A stretch of 64,000 nt of DNA from Natrinema saccharevitans (GTDB lineage: Archaea; Halobacteriota; Halobacteria; Halobacteriales; Natrialbaceae): positions 682,001 to 746,000 of the forward strand of contig NZ_LWLN01000001.1 in assembly GCF_001953745.1 (NCBI RefSeq), in the 5' to 3' direction. The position numbers were made by a program, and so were the translations under genes. This document shows positions 9,198 to 17,505 of this stretch, one piece after another (positions within the stretch are counted from its first letter, which is position 1; the number at the start of each line of letters is the position of its first letter). The notes under the pieces are model-generated. The model made no database searches, had not been told where the DNA came from, and worked only from the letters and a program-made list of their open reading frames with translations.

Positions 9198-9770
9198 ATG
9201 GGTGACCCGAACGGCGACGATCGTCGGCGGGGCGACGGTCCCGGAACCGGCGACGAGCCGCCGACGGACGAGGGCCCGGTCAACCGACCGGAGTCGGCGT
9301 CGGCCGACGTCGGTTCCGGAACCGGGATCGGCGACGGGGAGCGCACCGGCGGACGCGACCCGCGGGACGAGTCGACGCAGGTCGCCAGCGAGGAACGACG
9401 GCGCAAGACGTCGGTCGTCAGTCTGCTGGTCGCCGTTCTCGGCGCGTGGGTCGCCCTCTCGGTGCTGGTCTTCCAGAGCGGGGGCGCCCCCGCGTCGAAC
9501 GACGTCCTCGTCGGGCTCGCGGTCGCGCTGGCCGCCGGCTACAACTACTATCGCGTGACGAACGACATCCCGCTCAGTCCCGCCATCGCCTCGCTGGTCG
9601 CCCTCCTCGGGATCTGGCTGATCGTCTCGGCCGCCCTGCTCGGGATGACCGGCGGGCTGTTCTGGAGCACGCTCGTGACCGGGCTCCTGATCGCCGGGCT
9701 CGCGGGGTACAACGCCTACGAGGCCCGCGAGGCGCGAACGGTCGCGACCGACTCCGGCACGGGGATCTAG
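9198..9770 (+). CDS. SPW-repeat membrane protein
   Basis: A 190-residue protein with a hydrophilic, Gly/Asp/Arg-rich N-terminal tail (about 75 residues) and four membrane helices arranged as two related pairs. Each pair starts with a motif of the SPW repeat type, LGAWVALSVLVF and LGIWLIVSAALLG, and ends with GYNYYR or GYNAYEAR. The molecular function of SPW proteins is unknown. I use the ATG at 9198 since the sequence further upstream in this frame looks non-coding. The stop overlaps that of the convergent small membrane protein gene. Confidence 0.75.
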   Translation: MGDPNGDDRRRGDGPGTGDEPPTDEGPVNRPESASADVGSGTGIGDGERTGGRDPRDESTQVASEERRRKTSVVSLLVAVLGAWVALSVLVFQSGGAPASNDVLVGLAVALAAGYNYYRVTNDIPLSPAIASLVALLGIWLIVSAALLGMTGGLFWSTLVTGLLIAGLAGYNAYEAREARTVATDSGTGI

Positions 9771-10006
9771 CGGCCGGCCTCGAGCCGGCGGAGCCGGTAC
9801 TCGGCGGCGTGATGCCCCATCGCGACGACCGAGAAGGCGACCATGACGACGGCGAAACCGATCGAGACGGCCGGCGAGACGCCGTTGACGTAACTGTTCC
9901 AGAGCTGGCCAAGCGCCAGCGCCAGCGGCGCGACCGTCAGCAGCGAACTCTTGGCGGGTGCGACGCGAAACAGCTCGACGAGCGGCGGTGAGCGACGAGT
10001 TGACAT
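9767..10006 (-). CDS. Small two-helix membrane protein, unknown function
   Basis: A 79-residue protein from the ATG at 10006. It has two hydrophobic segments (about residues 16-34 and 43-65) and a basic, Arg-rich C-terminal tail ending HHAAEYRLRRLEAGR. It converges on the SPW-repeat gene with stops overlapping by a few bases. I do not recognise a family. GC-rich third codon positions and clear membrane segments support it being real. Confidence 0.55.
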   Translation of the reverse strand: MSTRRSPPLVELFRVAPAKSSLLTVAPLALALGQLWNSYVNGVSPAVSIGFAVVMVAFSVVAMGHHAAEYRLRRLEAGR

Positions 10007-10154
10007 GGGGAAAGCGTCGGTTACTGTCCCTGTCGGCGGACCCGGTGTATTCCTTTCGGTTCCGGAACGGCCCGTTGCGGGGCGGAACAGTCCGTTCTCG
10101 GCGTCTTTCGGTGGAACCGACACGTTCTTTCTACCGGCGGCCCAACCGTCGCGT

Positions 10155-10706
10155 ATGCGGATACGCGAGTGGCAGGACGTACTCGAGGACGTCACGGAGC
10201 GCGACGTCGATCCGGAGGACTGGCGCGCGGTCGCCGGCGACCGCGCCGGCGGCGTCGGCGAAGACATGTACCTCGCGCATCCCCGGGCCGGCGTCTTCTT
10301 CCTGAAAACGTACGCCAAGAATCCCTTCGAGGTACGGGGCGTCGGCACCCGCGTCGCCCGGAATCTCGACGACGAGATCGGATCGTTCATGCCCGAGCGG
10401 GACACGGGCGGCCGCTTCGCGGTCCAGTCGCCCCCCGAGGACGAGGCGCAGGCCGAGACGGTCGGCAAGCGCCTCGAGACGGTGCTGGAAACCCACGCGG
10501 ACGCGCCGACCCGACCGCAGGACCTGTTCGACGACGTGATGGAGGCCCTCGAGAGCCCGGCCTTCGGCCCCATGGAGTACGACCAGTACGACCGGCCCGA
10601 CGAACTCGCCGACCTCGCCGACCGCTTCGAGGAGGCCGACGAACTGCTCGACGCCGAACTCGAGGACCTGATCGAGACCGACGAGGTCGATCGCGGCTTC
10701 ATGTAG
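10155..10706 (+). CDS. Conserved haloarchaeal-type acidic protein, unknown function
   Basis: A 183-residue soluble, very acidic protein beginning MRIREWQDVLEDVTERDVDPEDW and containing AGVFFLKTYAKNPFEVRGVGTRVARN, then a helical acidic C-terminal half. No catalytic motif is apparent. I chose the ATG at 10155 because it gives a sensible N-terminus; the in-frame extension to 9951 runs through sequence that looks non-coding. The gene is followed by a VapC-like gene on the opposite strand. It looks like one of the lineage-specific proteins of haloarchaea. Confidence 0.65.
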   Translation: MRIREWQDVLEDVTERDVDPEDWRAVAGDRAGGVGEDMYLAHPRAGVFFLKTYAKNPFEVRGVGTRVARNLDDEIGSFMPERDTGGRFAVQSPPEDEAQAETVGKRLETVLETHADAPTRPQDLFDDVMEALESPAFGPMEYDQYDRPDELADLADRFEEADELLDAELEDLIETDEVDRGFM

Positions 10707-10736
10707 CGGTCGGGACCGCGGTCGAGGCGTTCGCGT

Positions 10737-11141
10737 TCAGTACGGATCGTATTCCGCAACGGAGAGGACCGACTGCACCTCGTCGTCCCAGAAGTGTTTC
10801 TCGGCGGTCGCGAACGTCGCTCCGTGTTCGCGAGCGACCGCCGCGATGAGCGCGTCCGGGTGGTCCGCCGGGACGCCTCGATCCAGCAATTCGCGCTGCA
10901 ACGATGTGGCCTCGTCGGCCGTCCGTGCGGTCACGTCGAGTACGTCCATCGACGACGTGACGGCCCGTCGGATCGCGTCCGGGGTACCGTCGATGTAGCC
11001 GTGTACGGCACCCATGTACGCCTCGTAGAGGACTATCGACGGCACTCCCCACGCCTCCTGTTCGTACCGCTGCAGGAAGCGACGAGCGTCGTCGGTTCCG
11101 TCGAGATAATCGCTGAGGAGGTTGTTATCAAGTACGAGCAT
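10737..11141 (-). CDS. PIN-domain toxin-like protein (VapC family)
   Basis: A 134-residue PIN domain. The acidic residues expected for Mg-dependent RNase activity are visible: Asp5 in LVLDNNLLSDYL, Glu in VLYEAYMG, Asp in ADHPDALIAAVA and Asp in HFWDDE. VapC proteins are site-specific endoribonucleases held inactive by the cognate antitoxin. The start codon follows directly on the stop codon of the upstream 75-residue gene with no spacer, the usual layout of a toxin-antitoxin pair in which the antitoxin is translated first. Confidence 0.8.
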   Translation of the reverse strand: MLVLDNNLLSDYLDGTDDARRFLQRYEQEAWGVPSIVLYEAYMGAVHGYIDGTPDAIRRAVTSSMDVLDVTARTADEATSLQRELLDRGVPADHPDALIAAVAREHGATFATAEKHFWDDEVQSVLSVAEYDPY

Positions 11142-11369
11142 CTACTTTGATTCCTCGATTCGGTCCCTCGTTCCCGCCCGCAACTCTTCTCGCATCGTCT
11201 CCAGCCCCGCCCGCGTTTCCGTGTCCGTTTCCGAAAGGACGCCGAACCCGGCCCACTTGTCGCCTTCCGTGAGTCGTAGAATCACGTCCTCGTAGCTTTC
11301 GTCCTCACGCTTATGGAGATCCAGTCGGTCTTTCGCTTCGTCAGAAACGCGGATCGACGTGTCTCCCAT
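11142..11369 (-). CDS. VapB-like antitoxin
   Basis: A 75-residue protein from the ATG at 11369, beginning MGDTSIRVSDEAKDRLDLHK and continuing EDESYEDVILRL. This N-terminal pattern (short strand with SIRVSDE, then helices) is typical of haloarchaeal VapB-type antitoxins, which bind DNA and autoregulate; the charged C-terminal half would wrap the toxin. It abuts the PIN-domain gene. A similar 47-residue protein without a partner is encoded at 31796-31939. Confidence 0.75.
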   Translation of the reverse strand: MGDTSIRVSDEAKDRLDLHKREDESYEDVILRLTEGDKWAGFGVLSETDTETRAGLETMREELRAGTRDRIEESK

Positions 11370-11472
11370 GTATGGGAGTACGTATGCGTATGCAAAACGC
11401 TTTCCCTCGTTCGAGACCGCTCCCGCATCCGCGTCCGATGGCTCTTTGAAAACGGCCGTCGAGGATACAGCC

Positions 11473-11871
11473 ATGTCAGCGACCGCGAGCCCCGAGGCCG
11501 TCGTCCGCGACTACTACGACGCGCTCCGGAACGGCGACCCCCTCGAGCCGTACTTCCTCGCCGACGAGTCGACGGTGAAGTTCGGGATCAGCGAGGCGCT
11601 GTTCGGCGGCGAGGTTGTCCGTTCGGCCCTCGAGGAACAGACCGCAACGACCGCCGACTGGACGATCGAGAGCCGCCGCCTCGTCGTCGAGCGACGCGAG
11701 GCGGTCGCGACCTTCGCCGACGAGGCGACGATAGCCTGGACCGACACGAACAGCGGCGACCGACGCCGGTTCGACAGCCGCTGGAGCGGGACGCTGGTTC
11801 CGGCAGACGACTCGAGCGCGCCCGACTGGCAGTTCGCGCTCGTGCACGTCAGCGCCCCCCACGAGCTATGA
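11473..11871 (+). CDS. SnoaL/NTF2-like protein
   Basis: A 132-residue protein with the look of the nuclear transport factor 2/SnoaL fold: MSATASPEAVVRDYYDALRN is the typical first helix, followed by LEPYFLADESTVKFGIS and the strands WTIESRRLVVERREAVATFADEATIAW. The fold serves as a small-molecule binding or isomerase scaffold; no catalytic residues can be assigned. The stop overlaps the next start as ATGA, so the two are co-translated. Confidence 0.75.
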   Translation: MSATASPEAVVRDYYDALRNGDPLEPYFLADESTVKFGISEALFGGEVVRSALEEQTATTADWTIESRRLVVERREAVATFADEATIAWTDTNSGDRRRFDSRWSGTLVPADDSSAPDWQFALVHVSAPHEL

Positions 11872-12083
11872 GCGGGCGGGGTCGCGGGGCACCGCGCTCG
11901 AGCGACATCACGGGCGCGGCCACTCAGCTCAAGGCCGCCTTCGTGTTGCTGGTCGGCCTGTCTGGCGGGCTGGTCGCGTTTCAGGGCGAGGCGTCGCTGG
12001 TCGTGATCGGCGCGGCGATCCTCGGCGGCACCGTCGCCGGGAGCGCGTTGCTCTGGTACCTGATCTGGATCACGACCGACTGA
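11868..12083 (+). CDS. Small membrane protein, two helices
   Basis: A 71-residue protein with a short basic N-terminus and two hydrophobic helices, LKAAFVLLVGLSGGLVAF and LVVIGAAILGGTVAGSALLWYLIW. It starts inside the stop codon of the SnoaL-like gene (ATGA), which supports a functional link. No family recognised. Confidence 0.65.
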   Translation: MSGRGRGAPRSSDITGAATQLKAAFVLLVGLSGGLVAFQGEASLVVIGAAILGGTVAGSALLWYLIWITTD

Positions 12084-12129
12084 CCCGGTCCGGACGACCA
12101 CCACGCGAGGGAAAACGGACCGATCCGCG

Positions 12130-13113
12130 TCAGCGGTCGACGCGCCGGAGCCACGTCCCCGGCGCGTCGAGTTCGTCGTGGCTCGGCAGGTACTCCGGCC
12201 CCTCCCAGACGAGACTGGCCGTCTCGAGGTCCCGAACCGCGACGACGTGTTCGAAGAAGTCCTTGCCGCGTTCGTACTGGCGCTCTTTCAGCCCCAGCCC
12301 GAGCAGCCGTCGGAAGACCCGCTGGATCGGGCCCCGCCCCTGCCGGCGCTCGTCGAGTTTGCGTCGCAGGTCCTCGTACTCGTCGTCGAAGGCGTGGTCC
12401 ATCAGGAGTTCGGCGTACCCCTCGACGACGGTCATCGCGGCGTCTAGGTCGCGGAACGCCTCGCGGTCGAACGACCCCTCCGAGAGGGTCGCGATCCCGT
12501 CTTCCATCCGGGTCTCGAGGTGGTCGGAGAGCCACGGCGCGGCCCCGAACTCGGCGGCGTGGGTCACCTCGTGGAAGGCGATCCAGCGGCGAAACCGGTC
12601 GGCGTCGACGTCGAGCTGGTCGGCGGCGTTGAGGATGTTCGGCCGGACGAAATACAGCGCGTGGTCGTCGGCGGGGGCCTCCGCGAGCAACAGCGGATCG
12701 TACTGGCCGAGGACGTTCCGTCCGAGGAACGAGAGCATGACGGTCATCGTTCCGGTGTTGATCGTCCGCGCGATCCCGGGGAACGTACCGGTGTGGGTCT
12801 CGAGGGCGCCCATGACCCGTTCGAAGGTGGCGACGTTGGCGTCGATCCAGTGGTGACGGTTCTGGATCTCGATCGTCTCGGGCACGTCAAAGTCGGCGCC
12901 GGAGACGGAGCGGACGGCCGCTCTGGCGTCGCGCACGTCGCGGGCGTAGGCCTCGCGTTCGCCGGCCTCGAGGGCGAGCGAGCCGGGGTCGGTCGCGGCC
13001 TTGGCGGCCTCCGCGGCGGATCGCCAGTCGATCGCGTCGTCGCCGGACGCCCCGGCGACTGCCCGAGCGCTACGATAGAGATTCACAACTCCGAATAGGG
13101 GAAGGACCCGCAA
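12130..13113 (-). CDS. Zinc-dependent metalloprotease-like protein (DUF2342-type zincin)
   Basis: A 327-residue protein with an HEVTH zinc-binding motif in FHEVTHAAEF (about residue 180), preceded by DHALYFVRPNIL and followed by a downstream acidic region that could supply the third ligand. The overall pattern matches the actinobacterial/haloarchaeal zincin group once described as coenzyme F420 biosynthesis-associated. Peptidase activity has not been shown for most members. The ATG at 13113 is used; a GTG nine codons downstream is an alternative. It stands alone between a small membrane gene and another minus-strand gene. Confidence 0.8.
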   Translation of the reverse strand: MRVLPLFGVVNLYRSARAVAGASGDDAIDWRSAAEAAKAATDPGSLALEAGEREAYARDVRDARAAVRSVSGADFDVPETIEIQNRHHWIDANVATFERVMGALETHTGTFPGIARTINTGTMTVMLSFLGRNVLGQYDPLLLAEAPADDHALYFVRPNILNAADQLDVDADRFRRWIAFHEVTHAAEFGAAPWLSDHLETRMEDGIATLSEGSFDREAFRDLDAAMTVVEGYAELLMDHAFDDEYEDLRRKLDERRQGRGPIQRVFRRLLGLGLKERQYERGKDFFEHVVAVRDLETASLVWEGPEYLPSHDELDAPGTWLRRVDR

Positions 13114-13170
13114 AAGCGTTCGGCTCGAGTCGGCCGATTCGCCGGCGGATAACCCGCTGCTGGCCGCCGA

Positions 13171-13473
13171 TCAGTTGACGATGACGTCTGGTTCCTCCTC
13201 GGCCTCGAGGTCGTCCTCCCCGTCGTCGCCGCGGAACTTCTTGGCGGCCGCGGCGATGCCCACGAGGACGACCAGCGCGACCAGCGCACCGACGGCGCTT
13301 TTCCCCGTGCCGCCGGACTCCTCGTCGCTCTCGTCGGCGTCGGACTCGGTCTCGAGGTCGGCTTCGGACGCCGATTCCGTGGCACCGATCGGCAGCGCTT
13401 CGCCGATCGAGCCGAAGCCGATGCGGGGGTTGTCGATATGCAACTCTACGAGAGTGAACTTTTTATCTCCCAT
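13171..13473 (-). CDS. Single-pass membrane protein with acidic tails
   Basis: A 100-residue protein from the ATG at 13473. The N-terminus MGDKKFTLVELHIDNPRIGF is well formed, a low-complexity Asp/Glu/Ser stretch follows, then one membrane helix SAVGALVALVVLVGIAAAAK and an acidic C-terminus. The layout is common among small haloarchaeal membrane proteins of unknown function. The in-frame extension to 13632 is unlikely to be translated because it reads as non-coding. Confidence 0.7.
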   Translation of the reverse strand: MGDKKFTLVELHIDNPRIGFGSIGEALPIGATESASEADLETESDADESDEESGGTGKSAVGALVALVVLVGIAAAAKKFRGDDGEDDLEAEEEPDVIVN

Positions 13474-13620
13474 GGGCGAACGGTCCACGAGTACACACTT
13501 AGCCGTTTGGTTAGGTACGGGGTAGCAGCGGTGTACGGGCCGGCTATCGGCTCGAGCGCCGGCCGACCGCGTCGAATCGCCAGCCGTACCGAGAGCGGTC
13601 AGACCGCCGTCAGTAGCAGC

Positions 13621-13704
13621 TATAGTAGCCACTGAAAGTCATTGCACACCTGATCGTACGACAGCGCTGCGATCAGTGTGTGAATCATTTCAGCGGCTAC
13701 TATA
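13621..13704 (-). repeat. Palindromic repeat element, copy 2 (84 bp, inverted orientation)
   Basis: The ends TATAGTAGCCACTGAAA (13621-13637) and TTTCAGCGGCTACTATA (13688-13704) pair with one mismatch. Read on the minus strand it aligns along its whole length with the copies at 6137 and 50411. It lies in the intergenic space between the single-pass membrane protein gene and the LSm gene. Several substitutions relative to copy 1 fall in both arms and keep pairing. Confidence 0.85.
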
Positions 13705-13810
13705 CGAGGTTCCGAGACCGGGCGGGAAACGTCGTGTTGTTCGCCGCTGAACGGCCCCCGTCGGAGCCGGGACCGGTACGATTAAGTGTCCATCACCAGC
13801 CGTGTTGCGT

Positions 13811-14035
13811 ATGAGTGGACGACCGCTGGACGTCCTCGAGGCGTCGCTCGGCGAACGCGTTACGGTACGACTCAAGAGCGGCGACGAGTACGTCGGCGAC
13901 CTCGCCGGGTACGATCAGCACATGAACCTCGTCCTCGAGGACGTGACGATCCCCGTCGAGGGCGTCGATCAGGAGGCTCCGGCCGAAGACACAACCATTA
14001 TACGCGGCGACAACGTCGTCTCGATTACTCCATGA
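13811..14035 (+). CDS. LSm (Sm-like) RNA-binding protein
   Basis: A 74-residue archaeal LSm protein. The Sm1 motif is [29 protein letters not shown] and the Sm2 motif is [10 protein letters not shown]. LSm proteins form heptameric rings that bind U-rich RNA and act in RNA processing. The ATG at 13811 gives the expected [10 protein letters not shown] start. The stop overlaps the start of the L37e gene as ATGA, the LSm-L37e arrangement conserved in archaea. Confidence 0.93.
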   Translation: MSGRPLDVLEASLGERVTVRLKSGDEYVGDLAGYDQHMNLVLEDVTIPVEGVDQEAPAEDTTIIRGDNVVSITP

Positions 14036-14208
14036 CTGGTGCAGGAACCCCGAGCCAAGGAAAGAAGAACAAGACGACCCACACCAAGTGTCGTCGCTGC
14101 GGAGAGAAGTCCTACCACACCAAGAAGAAGGTCTGCTCGTCGTGTGGCTTCGGCGAGTCCGCGAAGCGCCGCGGCTACGAGTGGCAGTCGAAGTCCGGCG
14201 ACAACTGA
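14032..14208 (+). CDS. rpl37e: Ribosomal protein L37e (eL37)
   Basis: A 58-residue zinc-finger ribosomal protein of the large subunit. It shows the CxxC...CxxC zinc ribbon [21 protein letters not shown] and the basic tail [16 protein letters not shown], and has the normal length of archaeal L37e. It overlaps the LSm gene by 4 nt. Confidence 0.95.
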   Translation: MTGAGTPSQGKKNKTTHTKCRRCGEKSYHTKKKVCSSCGFGESAKRRGYEWQSKSGDN

Positions 14209-14328
14209 TCGATTTCTCTCCCTCTCCTTTCGTACTCCAGCTGCATAGCCGGCGGCTATAACATCGTAACGCGGGCATGCCAAGCCGCCGATGAACAACC
14301 CTTAGTTCGCCGCCCCGAAGGGTCGCGT

Positions 14329-15522
14329 ATGGAGACGACTGACGCCTTCGCGGGGCTCGAGTGCGCCGACTGCGGGGCCGCTATCGAGGCCACCGCCGAG
14401 GCCCACCGCTGTCTGGAGTGTGACGGCCCGCTCGACGCGAGCTACGACTACGACGCGATCGATCTCGATCGCGGGACGCTCGAGGGCCGGCCGGCCGACT
14501 CGCAGTGGCGCTACACCGAACTCTTGCCGTTCGCTCGCGAGACGGCTGTCACGACCCGGGAGGGCGCGACGCCGCTGGTCGACTGTCCCGACCTGGCAGA
14601 CGAACTCGGCGTCGGACGGGTCCTGATCAAGGACGAGGGCCGGAACCCGACGGGCTCGGTCCGCGACCGCGGCGCGTCGGTCGCGGTCACGGCCGCGACC
14701 CGAAGCGACGCCGCCGACGTCGCGCTCCCGTCGACGGGCAACGGCGGCCAGGCCGCGGCGGCCTACGCGGGCCGGGCCGGCCTCGAGTCCCACGCCTATC
14801 TCCCCTCGCGCTCGGGCTTTACGAACAAGGCGATGGTCAACGTCCACGGCGGCGACATGAACGTCGTCGGCGGCCGCTACGGCGACGCGGTTGGTGCGTA
14901 CGAGGAGGCGCTCGCCGAACACGACGACTGGTACTCGCTGCGGGCCTTCGAGACGCCGTATCGCCACGAGGGGATCAAGACGCTGTTCTACGAACTCGTC
15001 GAAGACCTCGAGTGGGACGTGCCGGACGCGATCTGTTACCCGACGGGAATCGGGACGGGGATCGTCGGCCTCGCCAAGGCCGCCCGCGAGTTCGAGGAAC
15101 TGGGACTGATCGACGAGACGCCGGCACTCTACGCCGCGCAGGCGTCGGGCTGTGCCCCGATCGCGGACGCCGTCGCCGACGGCCGCGACGACCACGCTCC
15201 CGTCGAACGGCCCGACACGATCTGTGGCGAACTCGAGATCCCCGATCCGCCGGCGGGATCGTGGGTCCTCGAGGCGCTGCGCGAGACCGACGGCGGCGCG
15301 GTCGCGACCGACGATCCCGACATCCTCGAGAGCGCCGTGCGAGTGGCCCAGACGACCGGACTCGAGCCGACCCCGAGCGCGGCGGCGGCCGCCAGCGGCG
15401 CGTGGGAACTCGCCGACCGCGGTGCGTTCGACGGCGACGAAACGGTCGTGATCGTCAACACCGGTGCGGGCAACAAGGAGGCCGACGTCTTGCGCAGCCA
15501 CCTGATGGGACAGGGAATTTAG
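14329..15522 (+). CDS. Threonine-synthase-like PLP-fold protein lacking the PLP lysine
   Basis: A 397-residue fold-type-II PLP-enzyme homologue with an N-terminal zinc ribbon (CADCG, then CLECDG about 20 residues on) as in archaeal threonine synthases, followed by LIKDEGRNPTGSVRDRG, STGNGGQAAAAYAGRAGL, a helical middle region and IVNTGAGNK at the C-terminus. In active threonine synthases the PLP-binding lysine lies in a GSFKDRG motif; here the codons read GSVRDRG, so the lysine is Arg. It is therefore either not a PLP enzyme or uses another residue, and it should not be called thrC without evidence. It is followed by a 134-nt gap and a small Cys-rich ORF. Confidence 0.8.
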   Translation: METTDAFAGLECADCGAAIEATAEAHRCLECDGPLDASYDYDAIDLDRGTLEGRPADSQWRYTELLPFARETAVTTREGATPLVDCPDLADELGVGRVLIKDEGRNPTGSVRDRGASVAVTAATRSDAADVALPSTGNGGQAAAAYAGRAGLESHAYLPSRSGFTNKAMVNVHGGDMNVVGGRYGDAVGAYEEALAEHDDWYSLRAFETPYRHEGIKTLFYELVEDLEWDVPDAICYPTGIGTGIVGLAKAAREFEELGLIDETPALYAAQASGCAPIADAVADGRDDHAPVERPDTICGELEIPDPPAGSWVLEALRETDGGAVATDDPDILESAVRVAQTTGLEPTPSAAAAASGAWELADRGAFDGDETVVIVNTGAGNKEADVLRSHLMGQGI

Positions 15523-15655
15523 ACACCACCCAGTACCGGGTAATACCGCTGAATGCACCCGCTGTAACCGCTATCGGGCGTCCAGTCGGAAACGGAGCCG
15601 AACGCTGTCACCGATAAGGTCTTGACTCCGAGACGAGTAGACGGACCGAGTTCAA

Positions 15656-15829
15656 ATGTGTGAACATTCACCAGAGTGTTCGAACGGGGTCACGTGCCAG
15701 CTCGTCCTCGAGAACGGCGAGACTGGCCTCGAGACTGCCGAATACTACTGTAAGGCACATCTGGTGCTACGGATCTGGGAGGTCGAGAACGACAGCTCGA
15801 TGCGGGCCGTCAGCGCCGAACAACTGTAG
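15656..15829 (+). CDS. Small Cys/His-containing protein (57 aa)
   Basis: A 57-residue ORF starting [15 protein letters not shown], with cysteines at 2, 8, 14 and 32 and His at 4 and 35, suggesting a small zinc-binding protein. Codon use is typical of the neighbours. After the TAG stop the same frame stays open to 16027 with coding-like composition, so the protein may once have been longer. No family recognised. Confidence 0.5.
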   Translation: MCEHSPECSNGVTCQLVLENGETGLETAEYYCKAHLVLRIWEVENDSSMRAVSAEQL

Positions 15830-16059
15830 GACGGATCGCCCTCGCTCGACGTGTTTGCCGCCGTTCGAGACGCCATCGGCGCGCCGACGCCGGCCCGCCA
15901 GCGACCGGGCGGGGGAAGCGTCGCGCCCGAGGGCCACGGCGCGCTCGAGTCGGTCATGGCGCACTCGAGTCGCCCGGCCGCTGCCGGCGCTTACGACCCT
16001 TTCCCTCGGGACGGGGGCGTTCCGTAGCGTTTTTGCTGGTTGTCGGGAAACGACGCGGT

Positions 16060-16761
16060 ATGACTACCCCCTGGGACGACTGGAATCACGTTCTCAAACT
16101 CGATCCCGACAAGGAGTTACCCGAGGGTGTGACCTACGGTGACCTCTGTGCGACCGGAACGGACGCCATCGAGGTCGGCGGCACCATGGGTATCACCGAG
16201 GAGAACATGAGCGCCGTCATCGAGGCCTGTGCCGAACACGACGTCGCCCTCTATCAGGAGCCCTCCAACCCCGAAGTCGTCCTCGAGGACGACGCGCTGG
16301 ACGGCTATCTCATTCCGACCGTCTTCAACGCCGGCTCGCCGTTCTGGATCACCGAGGCCCACAAGGAGTGGGTCCGCCTCGAGGGCGATCTCGACTGGGA
16401 ACGGACGACGACGGAGGCCTACATCGTGCTGAACCCCGAGGCCGACGTCGCGGAACTGACCGAGGCCAACTGCGACCTCGGGGCCGACGACGTCGCCGCC
16501 TACGCGACCGTCGCGGAACACATGTTCGGCCAGGAGATCGTCTACGTCGAGTACTCGGGCACCCTCGGCGACGAGGGCGTCGTCCAGGCCGCCGGCGAGG
16601 CGACCGACCAGTCGACGCTGTTCTACGGGGGCGGCATCCACGACTACGACTCCGCGTACTCGATGGCCCAGTACGCCGACGTCGTCGTCGTCGGCGACCT
16701 CGCACACGAGGAGGGGATCGAGGCGGTCCGCGAGACCGTCGAGGCGGCCAACGACGCCTAA
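16060..16761 (+). CDS. Phosphoglycerol geranylgeranyltransferase (GGGP synthase)
   Basis: A 233-residue TIM-barrel prenyltransferase that makes the first ether bond of archaeal membrane lipids by joining geranylgeranyl diphosphate to sn-glycerol-1-phosphate. Seen are [12 protein letters not shown] (first strand), [12 protein letters not shown] (phosphate/diphosphate binding), YQEPSNP, YIPTVFN-like [24 protein letters not shown] and [13 protein letters not shown] with the phosphate-binding GGGI. The ATG at 16060 is chosen because the homologous region starts there. The enzyme is cytosolic or peripherally membrane-bound. Confidence 0.92.
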   Translation: MTTPWDDWNHVLKLDPDKELPEGVTYGDLCATGTDAIEVGGTMGITEENMSAVIEACAEHDVALYQEPSNPEVVLEDDALDGYLIPTVFNAGSPFWITEAHKEWVRLEGDLDWERTTTEAYIVLNPEADVAELTEANCDLGADDVAAYATVAEHMFGQEIVYVEYSGTLGDEGVVQAAGEATDQSTLFYGGGIHDYDSAYSMAQYADVVVVGDLAHEEGIEAVRETVEAANDA

Positions 16762-16835
16762 CGACGCGACCGGACCGGTTGGCGAACCCGACAGTGGCCT
16801 CAACTGTTTTGTCGCTTCGCGGTGGACGGCCCCGC

Positions 16836-17486
16836 ATGAGTCTCCACGTCGCCTTCGAGGCGTCGTCGCCGTCGCTGGTCCTCGCCCCGACCCTCGAGAC
16901 CCTCCCATCGCTCGAGGTCGACCTCGAGCGCCAGTACGCGCTCGATCCCGCGCGGCCGATCGCGTTCTGCGTGGTCCGCTGTCGGGATCGCGACCGACTC
17001 GAGCGGGCGCTGGCCGCCGACCCGACGGTCGCGCGGTTCGACAGGATCGCCGGCCTCGACGGCCACCACCGCTACCGACTGCAGCGGAGCGAGACGGACG
17101 TCGTCGGGGCGTACCGCCAGTGGGTTGCCGCCGGCGGCGAGTTGCTCGAGTGCCGGGGCGCGGACGGCCGCTGGGACGTCGAGATGCGGTTTCCCGACCG
17201 GGCGTCGTTCGGCCAGTACCACGATTTTCTCGTCGACGAAGGCGTCTCCGTGACCCTCCACCGACTCGCCGAGACCGACGCGCACTCGCGACGAGCCGGC
17301 GACCCCACGCTGACGGACCGCCAGCGGGAGGCCCTGTCACTGGCCCACGAACGCGGCTTCTTCGAGGTCCCCCGCGAGGCGGAACTGGCCGAGCTCGCCG
17401 CCCAACTCGAGATCTCGAACCAGGCGGTCAGCGAACGGCTGCGACGCGGGCAGGCGCGGCTGGTCGACGCGCACGTCGTCGACTGA
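16836..17486 (+). CDS. Bacterio-opsin-activator-type HTH regulator
   Basis: A 216-residue regulator with an N-terminal sensory/GAF-like half (MSLHVAFEASSPSLVLAPTL) and a C-terminal HTH_10 domain TLTDRQREALSLAHERGFFEVPRE followed by the recognition-helix region LEISNQAVSERLRRG. Proteins of this type are haloarchaeal transcription regulators. Target genes are unknown. It lies 74 nt after the GGGP synthase gene and converges with the sirtuin gene. Confidence 0.85.
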   Translation: MSLHVAFEASSPSLVLAPTLETLPSLEVDLERQYALDPARPIAFCVVRCRDRDRLERALAADPTVARFDRIAGLDGHHRYRLQRSETDVVGAYRQWVAAGGELLECRGADGRWDVEMRFPDRASFGQYHDFLVDEGVSVTLHRLAETDAHSRRAGDPTLTDRQREALSLAHERGFFEVPREAELAELAAQLEISNQAVSERLRRGQARLVDAHVVD

Positions 17487-17505
17487 CCGGGTCGCCGTCG
17501 GGAGA

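Noticed and set aside
15827-15829. TAG read as pyrrolysine
   Set aside because: No evidence of pyrrolysine machinery here and haloarchaea in general lack it; a nonsense change is simpler.
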